Assembly: GCA_023410975.1 (NCBI GenBank)
Contig: JAEYPG010000016.1
Span: 1 to 15,727 of the forward strand
DNA: 15,727 nucleotides
From: Pseudomonadota bacterium
GTDB taxonomy: Bacteria > Pseudomonadota > Gammaproteobacteria > Burkholderiales > Burkholderiaceae_C
Direction of reading: 5' to 3'
How positions within the stretch are numbered: the first letter of the stretch is position 1; the number at the start of each line of letters is the position of its first letter. The notes below the pieces were generated by a model that was not told the origin of the DNA, searched no databases, and was given only the letters and a program-made list of their open reading frames with translations. This document shows, piece after piece, positions 7,252 through 13,258 of this stretch. The translations under genes were made by a program, and so were the position numbers.

Positions 7252-7351
7252 CCCGTTCGCCCTGAGCTTGTCGAAGGGCCTGCAGCCTGGCTGCGCGGCA
7301 AGGCTTCGACAGTGCTCTCCTGGGCTTGTCGAAGGGCTCAGCCCGAACGGG
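7252..7351. repeat. REP-like composite inverted repeat (CCTGAGCTTGTCGAAGG class)
   Basis: A 100-bp element fills the gap between the amidohydrolase and Rieske genes. The outer arms are CCCGTTCGCCCTGAGC (7252-7267) and GCTCAGCCCGAACGGG (7336-7351), inverted copies with two mismatches. A 14-bp core GCTTGTCGAAGGGC occurs twice in direct orientation, at 7266-7279 and 7324-7337, and CTTCGACA (7304-7311) is its partial reverse complement. Each half can form a hairpin: GCCCT/AGGGC (7259-7263 with 7275-7279) and GGGCT/AGCCC (7322-7326 with 7340-7344). I recall this sequence class as a common dispersed intergenic repeat of Betaproteobacteria and some other Proteobacteria. Its likely effects are on transcript stability or partial termination between the two parts of the arm. 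No transposase or target duplication is visible. Confidence 0.8.
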
Positions 7352-7378
7352 TTACTCGCTTCCAGAAGCGGGTTGGAG

Positions 7379-8380
7379 TTACTCGCCGTCCTTGCGGAAG
7401 GCGCGGCTGTACACGCGCCGGCAGTTGCATTCGAAGATGTCGGTGCGCTGCTTCGAGGTCAGCCACTCGATGCTCTCGATCACGGGCTTCATGTCGTCGT
7501 AGTCGCGCCCGCTGAGGGGGTCGCGTGCGCTGCCGGTGCCCGGCTTCTCGGTGCCGAAGAGCACGTTGTCGGTGCCGGCCACCTTGATCAGCAGCTCGAT
7601 GGCTTCCTTGGAGTAGTTGCAGGTGTCGAAGTACAGCTTGCGCAGCTGCTCGTCGAAGCTCACGGCCTCGCCCTTGCGCACGTTCCAGGAGCGGAAACGG
7701 CCCATCTGGTAGGGGATCGCGCCGCCGCCGTGGGCCACCACGATCTTGAGCGCGGGGAACTTGTCGAAGACCTTGGCGCTCAGCAGCGAGACGATGGCGA
7801 TGCTCTCCTCGTTGATGAACTTGAGCGTGTAGCTCTCCCGCGCGCTGCAGCTGCCCGCGGAGTGGATCAGGCCCGGCACGTCGAGCTCCACCATCGCCTG
7901 GTACAGCGGATGCCAGAACTCGTCGCCCAGCCCCGGCGGCGTGGGGCCGGCGCCCTCGGTGGGATCGGGGTTGATCAGGCAGCCGACGAAGCCCAGCTGC
8001 TCGACGCAGCGGCGCAGCTCGGGAATGGCGCGCTGCTCCAGCGGCTCGTCCATGTACTGCGGCAGGCCCGCCACGCCGCGGAAGCGGTCGGGGAACATCT
8101 CGACGAAGCGCGCGATGAGGTCGTTGCAGTGGCGCGACCACAGCTCAGTGACCTTGCCCGGCTTGACCGAGTGCATCTGCAGGTACGGCCGCGGCGAGAT
8201 GAACTGCACGTCGGTGCCCACGCTGTCCATGGTGCGCACCAGCTCCTCGGCCACCTTGCGCACCGAGGCTTCGGGAATCTTGGGCAGCGTGTGCGGATTG
8301 GCCCGGCCGCCGATGAGCTCCGCCATGAAGCGGAAGCTCTCGGGCGGCATGACGATGTGGGCGTGCGAGTCGATGATCAT
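7379..8380 (-). CDS. Amidohydrolase-family protein (ACMSD/LigJ-like metal-dependent hydrolase, decarboxylase or hydratase)
   Basis: 333-residue TIM-barrel protein of the amidohydrolase_2 family, which holds ACMSD-type decarboxylases and 4-oxalomesaconate hydratase (LigJ). The metal ligands fit His6 and His8 (DSHAHI), His173 (LIHSAG) and the barrel-strand His217 (VVAHGGGAIPY). The last barrel motif reads FGTEKPG, with Glu278 where decarboxylases and typical amidohydrolases have Asp; to my knowledge LigJ-type enzymes also carry Glu there, so a hydratase or hydrolase is more likely than a decarboxylase. The region after it, SARDPLSGRDYDDMKPVIESI (287-300 and flanks), also resembles the LigJ side of the family. 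The ATG at 8380 has GAGAG six bases upstream, overlapping the end of the RidA gene (9 bp gap). With RidA it probably acts on a ring-cleavage or side-chain product. No ring-cleavage dioxygenase is visible in the window. Confidence 0.85.
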   Translation of the reverse strand: MIIDSHAHIVMPPESFRFMAELIGGRANPHTLPKIPEASVRKVAEELVRTMDSVGTDVQFISPRPYLQMHSVKPGKVTELWSRHCNDLIARFVEMFPDRFRGVAGLPQYMDEPLEQRAIPELRRCVEQLGFVGCLINPDPTEGAGPTPPGLGDEFWHPLYQAMVELDVPGLIHSAGSCSARESYTLKFINEESIAIVSLLSAKVFDKFPALKIVVAHGGGAIPYQMGRFRSWNVRKGEAVSFDEQLRKLYFDTCNYSKEAIELLIKVAGTDNVLFGTEKPGTGSARDPLSGRDYDDMKPVIESIEWLTSKQRTDIFECNCRRVYSRAFRKDGE

Positions 8381-8389
8381 GAAATGCTC

Positions 8390-8788
8390 TCAGCGGTCGG
8401 TGGAGTGAACGAAGGCCAGGAACTCCAGCTGCAGCGCCATGCCGTGCTGCAGCGGGTGTTCGACGATGTGCCGCGCCGGGCGGTCGTGCGGGTCGGGAAA
8501 GCGCCGCAGCCACTGGGCGTTGACGGCGTCGCGAAGGGCCGGCTCCTTGAGGTAGACGGTGAGCTTGGCCACGTCATCGAGCCGCGCTCCGGCGGCCTCC
8601 AGCAGCCGGTCCATGTTGGCGAAGGCGTTGGCGGCTTGCGCCACGGCGTCCGCCGGCAGCTCGCCGGTGAGCGGGTCCTTGCCGGAGATGGCCGAGGAGC
8701 ACAGCAGCGGGCCGACGCGGGCGGCTTGCGGGATGGGGGCCTTGTGGGCCAGGCCCGGGAGGTCGATGGAGCGCGGGGAGCGTTTCAT
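8390..8788 (-). CDS. RidA/YjgF/UK114-family protein
   Basis: 132-residue protein of the RidA superfamily, small trimeric cytoplasmic proteins that hydrolyse reactive enamines and imines or deaminate related intermediates. The length is normal. Arg106 (in RPARHIV) and Glu122 (in LQLEFLAF) correspond to Arg105 and Glu120 of canonical RidA, so carboxylate binding and imine hydrolysis are chemically possible. The glycine-containing N-terminal strand VGPLLCSSAISGKDPLTGEL is also typical. The ATG at 8788 has a poor ribosome-binding site and lies 14 bp after the regulator's stop codon, so it may depend on coupling from the upstream gene. In aminophenol and aminomuconate pathways a RidA-family protein serves as 2-aminomuconate deaminase next to an ACMSD-type enzyme; the same pairing of families occurs here, but a nitrogen-containing substrate is not otherwise supported. 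It might instead be a detoxifying or structural accessory. Confidence 0.9.
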   Translation of the reverse strand: MKRSPRSIDLPGLAHKAPIPQAARVGPLLCSSAISGKDPLTGELPADAVAQAANAFANMDRLLEAAGARLDDVAKLTVYLKEPALRDAVNAQWLRRFPDPHDRPARHIVEHPLQHGMALQLEFLAFVHSTDR

Positions 8789-8802
8789 GCTGGGGCGGCG
8801 CG

Positions 8803-9543
8803 TCAGGCGCCGTCGTGGTCGAAGAAGCTCATCGGCACGGTGGCCAGGAACTCGGAAAAGCCGGTGGAGCCCATGGGCACGTGCAGCAACATGGCCTGCG
8901 CCGCGCCCGCCTCGTCGCCGGCCTGGATGGCGCGTGCGATCTTCAGGTGCTCCTGCAACGACTTGCTGATCTGCGCCTTGTTCTGGAAGTCCCTGGCGCG
9001 GTAGCGCTGGATGAGGCGGCGCGCCAGGCGGATCTGCTCGGCGACGTACTCGTTGCGGCTGCCGGCGTAGATCGCCTCGTGGAAGAAGGTGTTGGCCAGC
9101 GCGTACTCGGCCGAGCCGCCATTGATGGCCGCGTCCTGGCAGCGGGCCACCGCCTCGTCCAGGCGCTGGCGCAGCTCGTCATCGACCCGCCGCGCGGCGA
9201 GCTTGGCGCACACCGCCTCCAGCTCGCCCAGCGCTTCCATCATCCCGCGCACCTTGGCAATGGACAGCCGCGCCACGGTGACGCCCTGGCGCGGCGCGAT
9301 GCGCACCAGGTCCCGCGCGGCCAGCTGCTGCAGCGCCTCGCGCACCGGGGTGCGCGAGACATCGAAGCGCGCGGCCAGGGCGCGTTCGTCCAGCAAGGCC
9401 CCGGGCGGCAGCTTGCCGCTCTCGATCTCCTCCTGCAGCGCGGCCCGGATCTCGTTGGCCCGGCCGGCGCGGGGGCGCAGTTCTTCGGTGCTGAGGGCGC
9501 TGTCCATGGGAGTGGTGGTGCTGGGTTCGTTGGGCGTGCTCAT
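8803..9543 (-). CDS. GntR-family transcriptional regulator, FadR/FCD subfamily
   Basis: 246-residue regulator. Residues about 28-95 form the winged helix-turn-helix, with the signature FDVSRTPVREALQQL (60-74) and the wing RQGVTVARL. The rest is an FCD ligand domain; His155 (NTFFHEAI), His199 (EHLKIARAI) and His221 (LLHV) match the usual metal ligands, but the Asp that normally precedes the first His by four residues is Asn151. FCD members generally sense organic acids or acyl compounds, and this one probably controls both divergent arms. I chose the ATG at 9543; an in-frame ATG at 9507 is an alternative, and an open frame to 9882 merely crosses the intergenic region. Neither ATG has a good ribosome-binding site; a candidate promoter ends only a few bases before 9543, so a leaderless transcript is possible. 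RidA follows 14 bp downstream. Confidence 0.92.
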   Translation of the reverse strand: MSTPNEPSTTTPMDSALSTEELRPRAGRANEIRAALQEEIESGKLPPGALLDERALAARFDVSRTPVREALQQLAARDLVRIAPRQGVTVARLSIAKVRGMMEALGELEAVCAKLAARRVDDELRQRLDEAVARCQDAAINGGSAEYALANTFFHEAIYAGSRNEYVAEQIRLARRLIQRYRARDFQNKAQISKSLQEHLKIARAIQAGDEAGAAQAMLLHVPMGSTGFSEFLATVPMSFFDHDGA

Positions 9544-9554
9544 GGCGTGAATGA

Positions 9555-9584
9555 AATATACGTTTGATCGTTTGTGGCATGCAA
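9555..9584 (-). promoter_or_regulatory. Candidate promoter of the GntR-led minus-strand arm
   Basis: On the minus strand TTGCAT (9584-9579) is followed after 18 bp by TATATT (9560-9555). The -10 matches the sigma-70 consensus at five of six positions, the -35 at only three. The start of transcription would be near 9548, about five bases before the ATG at 9543, which would explain the absence of a ribosome-binding site. The -35 overlaps the candidate operator at 9575-9584, which suggests autoregulation. Confidence 0.4.
9575..9584 (-). promoter_or_regulatory. Candidate GntR operator, site 1
   Basis: The minus strand reads TTGCATGCCA, a quasi-palindrome (TTG-CATG-CCA) that matches site 2 at eight of ten positions. 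The match runs one base further, giving GCATGCCACA against GTATGCCACA. It overlaps the -35 of the candidate minus-strand promoter. FadR-type GntR regulators usually bind short palindromes of this kind next to their own gene. The assignment rests on pattern only. Confidence 0.45.
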
Positions 9585-9600
9585 GCAATGGATTTCCCGA

Positions 9601-9607
9601 ATGCCAC
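9601..9607 (+). promoter_or_regulatory. Third copy of the operator half-site ATGCCAC
   Basis: ATGCCAC here repeats the seven bases shared by the candidate sites at 9574-9580 (inverted) and 9854-9860. It lacks the opposite half of the palindrome (the bases before it are CCGA), so it may be a weak auxiliary site or chance. Confidence 0.2.
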
Positions 9608-9669
9608 GTCTCTGGCCCACAGAAGTACCGAGGCTGTGGTGTTCGCAGCTTAGCGCCGTGCCGCCCTCC

Positions 9670-9689
9670 CTCTGTCCCGAGTAACAGAG
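9670..9689. repeat. Inverted repeat CTCTGT-N8-ACAGAG
   Basis: A perfect six-base inverted repeat with an eight-base spacer in the middle of the control region. It could be a binding site for a second dimeric regulator or a small hairpin. No T run follows, so it is not a terminator. Confidence 0.3.
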
Positions 9690-9813
9690 CGTGGGTCTTG
9701 CCGTGCTGTTTGAGCGCTTCAGCAGGGGCCGACGAGCGCCTCCAGTTTGCAGCGAGCCCGGAGACGATCCTCCTGATCACCCAATGCTTCGGGAAAACAC
9801 CAGCCTTTAAAAG

Positions 9814-9831
9814 CCAGATATGGGTCTCTGG
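9814..9831. repeat. Inverted repeat CCAGA-N8-TCTGG
   Basis: A perfect five-base inverted repeat with an eight-base spacer, about 75 bp upstream of the synthetase start codon and 19 bp before candidate operator site 2. It lies where an activator or repressor of the plus arm might bind. The arms are short and may be fortuitous. Confidence 0.22.
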
Positions 9832-9849
9832 TGTATTTACATGAAGCTT

Positions 9850-9859
9850 TGGTATGCCA
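9850..9859 (+). promoter_or_regulatory. Candidate GntR operator, site 2
   Basis: TGGTATGCCA is a quasi-palindrome (TGG-TATG-CCA) located 46 bp before the synthetase ATG, where it would cover the promoter or early transcript of the plus arm. With site 1 it forms a pair in opposite orientation, centres 275 bp apart. That arrangement is expected if one GntR protein controls both arms. Binding is inferred, not shown. Confidence 0.45.
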
Positions 9860-9905
9860 CAGAATCCGTTCCATCGACACAACGCCTGTTGCGAGAGGAC
9901 TTGAG

Positions 9906-12032
9906 ATGACGGATTCCGCCCCGCGTACCGACCTGCAGCCGGTCGGCCGCGTGCTTCAGCCGCGATCGATCGCCGTCGTCGGCGCCTCGGCCGACCCCCG
10001 GTCCTTCGGCGGCTTCGTGCTGGCCAACCTGGAGCGCTTCGGCTGGCGGGGCCAGTTGCATCTGGTCAGCCGCAGCAGCAGCGAGATCAATGGCCGACCC
10101 TGCGTGAAAACGGTGGACGAGCTGCCCGAAGGCATCGACCTGGCGGTTTTGGCGATTCCCGAAGCCGGCGTGATGGACACCGTGCGCGGCCTGGCCGCGC
10201 GCCGCACCCATGCCGCGGTGCTCTTCGCCTCCGGCTATGCCGAGACCGGCGACGAGGGCCGCCGGCGCCAGGAGCAGCTCGCGGCGCTGGTGCGAGAGGC
10301 CGGCATGCTGCTGGTGGGACCCAACTGCATGGGCTTCACCAACTTCGAGGCCGGCGTGCCGCTGACCTTCGAGCCCGTGTTGCCTTATCCGTGCAACGGC
10401 CGCCCCGGCATCGGCGTGGTGGCCCAGAGCGGTGCGATGGCCGCCTGCCTGCGCGACGCCTTCATCGGCCGCGGCCTGCCCCTCACGGCGGTGTTCTCCA
10501 CCGGCAACGAGGCCGGCGTGGGCGTGGAGGACCTGCTGGCCCACTACATCGCCGATGCGCAGACGCGCGTCATCGCCGCCTACGTCGAGCAGGTGCGGCG
10601 GCCGCAGCAGTTCCTGGCGCTGGCGCGGCAGGCGCGCGAGGCGGGCAAGCCGCTGGTGCTGCTGATGCCCGGCAAGAGCGAGCGCGCCCGCGAGGCCGCG
10701 GCCTCGCACACCGGTGCGCTGGCCGGCGACCACGCCACGGCCTCGGCGCTGCTGGCGCGCGAGGCCGTGGTGCAGGTGGATTCGCTGGACGAGCTGTTCG
10801 ACGCCACGGCCATCCTGCTGCGCCATCCCGCGCCGCAGGTGGGCGGCGTGGCCTTCATGACCGGCTCTGGCGCGATGAAGAACATCGCGCTGGACTTTGC
10901 CGACGACATCGGGTTGCCCATGCCTGCCCTGGCGCCGGCCACCGTCGAGGCGCTGCAGGGCAAGCTGCCGAGCTACGCCGTGGCCGAGAACCCGCTGGAC
11001 TACACCACCATCGGCGTGCGCCAGCCGGGACTCGTTGGCGAGATCGCGGACACGCTGCTGGCCGACCCGCACATCGCCAGCCTGGTGCTGGCCATTCCCG
11101 TGGGCCCGGCGGTGGCGCAGCGCGACAAGGCCGAGCACCTGCTGCCTGCGCTGGCCCGCGCCGAGAAGCCCGCGGTGCTGGTGCTCAACGGCGACAGTGG
11201 CCCGATCGAACCCTTCTTCGTCGAGGCCATCCAGGCCAGCGGCGTGCCGATGTTCCGCTCCGGCGACCGCGCGCTGCGGGCGCTGCGCCGCGTGGCGATC
11301 TATGGCGAGAACCTGGCCCGCGCCGGGCGTGCCGCCGCTGCGGCCCGCAAGGTGCAGCTGCCCGGCCCCGTCCCCGCCAACGGCATCTTCGCGGAGTACC
11401 AGGGCAAGGCCTGGCTGGCCGAGGCCGGCATCGAGGCGCCCCGCGGCGCGCTGGCCCGCGACATGGACGAGGCGCTGCGCATCGCCGGCGAGATCGGCGG
11501 GCCGGTGGTGCTCAAGGCCCAGGCCAGCGCGCTGCCGCACAAGAGCGACGTCGGCGGCGTGGTCGTCGGCGTGGCCGGGGAGGCCGCGTTGCGCCAGGCC
11601 TGGCAGCAGCTGCACGACAGCGTGAGGCGCCACCGCCCCGAGCTGCAGCTCGACGGCGTGCTGGTGGAGGCCATGGGCGCGCGCGGGCTGGAGCTCGTGG
11701 TCGGCGCCAAGCGCGACGCCGACTGGGGCCCGGTGGTGCTCGTGGGCCTGGGCGGCGTGTGGATCGAGGCGCTCAAGGACGTGCGCCTGATCCCGGCCGA
11801 CCTGGCCGAGGACGACATCGTCGAGGAGCTCTCGCGCCTGAAGGCGGCCTCGCTGCTGCGCGGCGTGCGCGGCGCGAGCGCGGTGGACGTGCGCGCGGTG
11901 GCCCGCGTGGTCGCCCGCGTGGGCGCGCAGATGCGCGCCAACCCGCAGATCACCGAGATCGACATCAACCCGCTGGTGGCCTATCCCGAGCGCGCGCTAG
12001 CGCTGGACGCGCTGCTGGTGTGCAAGCCCTGA
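9906..12032 (+). CDS. Acyl-CoA synthetase, ADP-forming type (acetate-CoA ligase family)
   Basis: 708-residue fused alpha-beta acyl-CoA synthetase that makes a CoA thioester from an acid, ATP and CoA through a phosphohistidine, releasing ADP and phosphate. Domain order: CoA-binding Rossmann domain (VVGASADP, 24-31), the succinyl-CoA-ligase-like domains with GPNCMG (138-143) and GVVAQSGAM (170-178), and the catalytic His268 in ASHTGAL. The C-terminal ATP-grasp domain contains LKAQASALPHKSDVGGV and ends with EIDINPL (684-690). The ATG at 9906 is preceded by GAGG about eight bases upstream and gives the family's usual short N-terminus; an in-frame GTG at 9831 would run through the candidate operator. 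Feruloyl-CoA synthetase FerA and pimeloyl-CoA ligases belong to this fold. It is the first gene of the plus arm and probably activates the acid that the following dehydrogenases oxidise. The natural acid is unknown. Confidence 0.93.
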   Translation: MTDSAPRTDLQPVGRVLQPRSIAVVGASADPRSFGGFVLANLERFGWRGQLHLVSRSSSEINGRPCVKTVDELPEGIDLAVLAIPEAGVMDTVRGLAARRTHAAVLFASGYAETGDEGRRRQEQLAALVREAGMLLVGPNCMGFTNFEAGVPLTFEPVLPYPCNGRPGIGVVAQSGAMAACLRDAFIGRGLPLTAVFSTGNEAGVGVEDLLAHYIADAQTRVIAAYVEQVRRPQQFLALARQAREAGKPLVLLMPGKSERAREAAASHTGALAGDHATASALLAREAVVQVDSLDELFDATAILLRHPAPQVGGVAFMTGSGAMKNIALDFADDIGLPMPALAPATVEALQGKLPSYAVAENPLDYTTIGVRQPGLVGEIADTLLADPHIASLVLAIPVGPAVAQRDKAEHLLPALARAEKPAVLVLNGDSGPIEPFFVEAIQASGVPMFRSGDRALRALRRVAIYGENLARAGRAAAAARKVQLPGPVPANGIFAEYQGKAWLAEAGIEAPRGALARDMDEALRIAGEIGGPVVLKAQASALPHKSDVGGVVVGVAGEAALRQAWQQLHDSVRRHRPELQLDGVLVEAMGARGLELVVGAKRDADWGPVVLVGLGGVWIEALKDVRLIPADLAEDDIVEELSRLKAASLLRGVRGASAVDVRAVARVVARVGAQMRANPQITEIDINPLVAYPERALALDALLVCKP

Positions 12033-12044
12033 AGGACGAGACGC

Positions 12045-13247
12045 ATGAAGCTGGAGTTTTCCCCCGCCGACGAGGCCTTCCGCCAGGAAGTGCGCCGCTT
12101 CGTGCAGGAGCGGCTGCCCGCGCGCATCCAGCGCAAGGTGGAGCTGGGCCTGCGCCTGGAGCACGAGGACTACGTGACCTGGTTCCGCATCCTGGAGGAG
12201 CGCGGCTGGATCACGCCGGGCTGGCCGGTGGAGCACGGCGGCCCGGGCTGGACGCCGCTGCAGCGCTACATCTTCGACGAGGAGACGCTGCTTGGCGGCG
12301 CGCCTCGCATCATCGCCAGCGGCATCCAGATGCTGGGCCCGGTGCTCATCGCCTTCGGCACGGCCGAGCAGAAGGCCAAGTACCTGCCCGACATCCGCCA
12401 CAGCAACACCTGGTGGGCCCAGGGCTTCTCCGAGCCCGGCGCGGGCTCGGACCTGGCCGCGCTGCGCACCACCGCCGTGCTGGAGCCCGACGGCCGCCAC
12501 TTCGTCGTCAACGGCCACAAGGTCTGGACCTCCTACGCGCAGTGGTGCTCGATGATGTTCGCGCTGGTGCGCACCGACCCCGACGCGGCCAAGCCGCAGG
12601 AAGGCATCAGCTTCCTGCTCATCGACATGGCCTCGCCCGGCGTGCAGGTGCGCCCGATCCGCATGCTCGAAGGCGGCGAGGACCTCAACGAGGTGTTCCT
12701 CGACAACGTGCGCGTGCCGGCCGAGAACCTGGTGGGCGAGCTGCACAAGGGCTGGACCTGCGGCAAGTACCTGCTGGGGCATGAGCGCACCGGCATCGCG
12801 GGCATCGGCTCTTGCAAGCAGCAGCTCGCCCGCGCCCGGCGCCTGGCCGGCCAGCAGGGCCTGGCCGATGACCCGCTGCTGCAGGCGCGGCTGGCGCAGT
12901 TCGAGATCGAGCTGATGGCGCTGGAGTTCACGGCGCTGCGCCTGCTCAGCCCGAACCAGGGCAGCCGCGTGCCGGCGGTGGAGGCCTCGATGCTCAAGGT
13001 GCGCGGCACCGAGCTGCGCCAGGCGATCTACGAGCTGCTGGTGGACATCGCCGGGCCGCATGCCGTGCCCTTCGACGCGGAGCTGCAGCGCCTGGAAGCG
13101 CTGGAGGCCCTGGACGGCGAGCCCCCCGCACCGGCCGAGCTGGGCTCGCTGGCGGCCAACTGCCTGGACGCGCGCAAGTTGTCCATCTACGGCGGCGCCA
13201 ACGAGGTGCAACGCAACCTGATCGCCAAGGCCGTGCTGGCGGCCTGA
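12045..13247 (+). CDS. Acyl-CoA dehydrogenase, large (likely catalytic) subunit
   Basis: 400-residue flavoprotein of the acyl-CoA dehydrogenase family, introducing the alpha-beta double bond in an acyl-CoA and passing electrons to ETF. Landmarks are WWAQGFSEPGAGSDLA (123-138) for flavin and substrate binding, NGHKVWTSYA (156-165), and the C-terminal IYGGANEVQRNL (381-392). The residue at the usual MCAD-type base position (YEG) is Gly383. Instead Glu247 in GHERTGIAG aligns with the base of isovaleryl-CoA and long-chain dehydrogenases (helix G), and similar placement is known in heterotetrameric steroid-side-chain dehydrogenases. It resembles PimC-type large subunits. The ATG at 12045 lies 12 bp after the synthetase stop with GGACGAG as ribosome-binding site. 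The small-subunit gene follows 11 bp later, so a heteromer is probable. Confidence 0.93.
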   Translation: MKLEFSPADEAFRQEVRRFVQERLPARIQRKVELGLRLEHEDYVTWFRILEERGWITPGWPVEHGGPGWTPLQRYIFDEETLLGGAPRIIASGIQMLGPVLIAFGTAEQKAKYLPDIRHSNTWWAQGFSEPGAGSDLAALRTTAVLEPDGRHFVVNGHKVWTSYAQWCSMMFALVRTDPDAAKPQEGISFLLIDMASPGVQVRPIRMLEGGEDLNEVFLDNVRVPAENLVGELHKGWTCGKYLLGHERTGIAGIGSCKQQLARARRLAGQQGLADDPLLQARLAQFEIELMALEFTALRLLSPNQGSRVPAVEASMLKVRGTELRQAIYELLVDIAGPHAVPFDAELQRLEALEALDGEPPAPAELGSLAANCLDARKLSIYGGANEVQRNLIAKAVLAA

Positions 13248-13258
13248 GGAGAACCACC

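Larger units (their letters stand above)
9544..9905. promoter_or_regulatory. 362-bp divergent intergenic control region
   Basis: This gap separates the GntR gene (minus) from the acyl-CoA synthetase gene (plus). It is less GC-rich than the genes, with A/T patches at 9550-9575 and 9803-9845. It holds a candidate promoter for the minus arm (9555-9584), a pair of related quasi-palindromes near the two ends (9575-9584 and 9850-9859), a third copy of the ATGCCAC half (9601-9607), and two inverted repeats with eight-base spacers (9670-9689 and 9814-9831). I found no confident -35/-10 pair for the plus arm; TTTACA at 9836-9841 is a possible -35 without a good -10. No open frame here looks like a gene. 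Confidence 0.75.

Noticed and set aside
7252..7351. CRISPR array or insertion sequence end
   Set aside because: There are only two short core copies, without regular spacers, transposase or target duplication; a REP-like repeat explains it better.
9544..9882. N-terminal extension of the GntR protein to 9882
   Set aside because: The extra 113 residues read through the A/T-richer intergenic region and have no regulator features; the helix-turn-helix begins about 28 residues after the ATG at 9543.
9831..9905. N-terminal extension of the synthetase from a GTG at 9831
   Set aside because: It would cross the candidate operator, lacks a ribosome-binding site and adds sequence absent from the family; the ATG at 9906 fits better.
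9837..11633. Minus-strand open frame of 598 codons and a +2-frame plus-strand open frame (10391-12784) over the synthetase gene
   Set aside because: Both are shadows of the synthetase and dehydrogenase genes, with arginine- or alanine-rich products lacking motifs.
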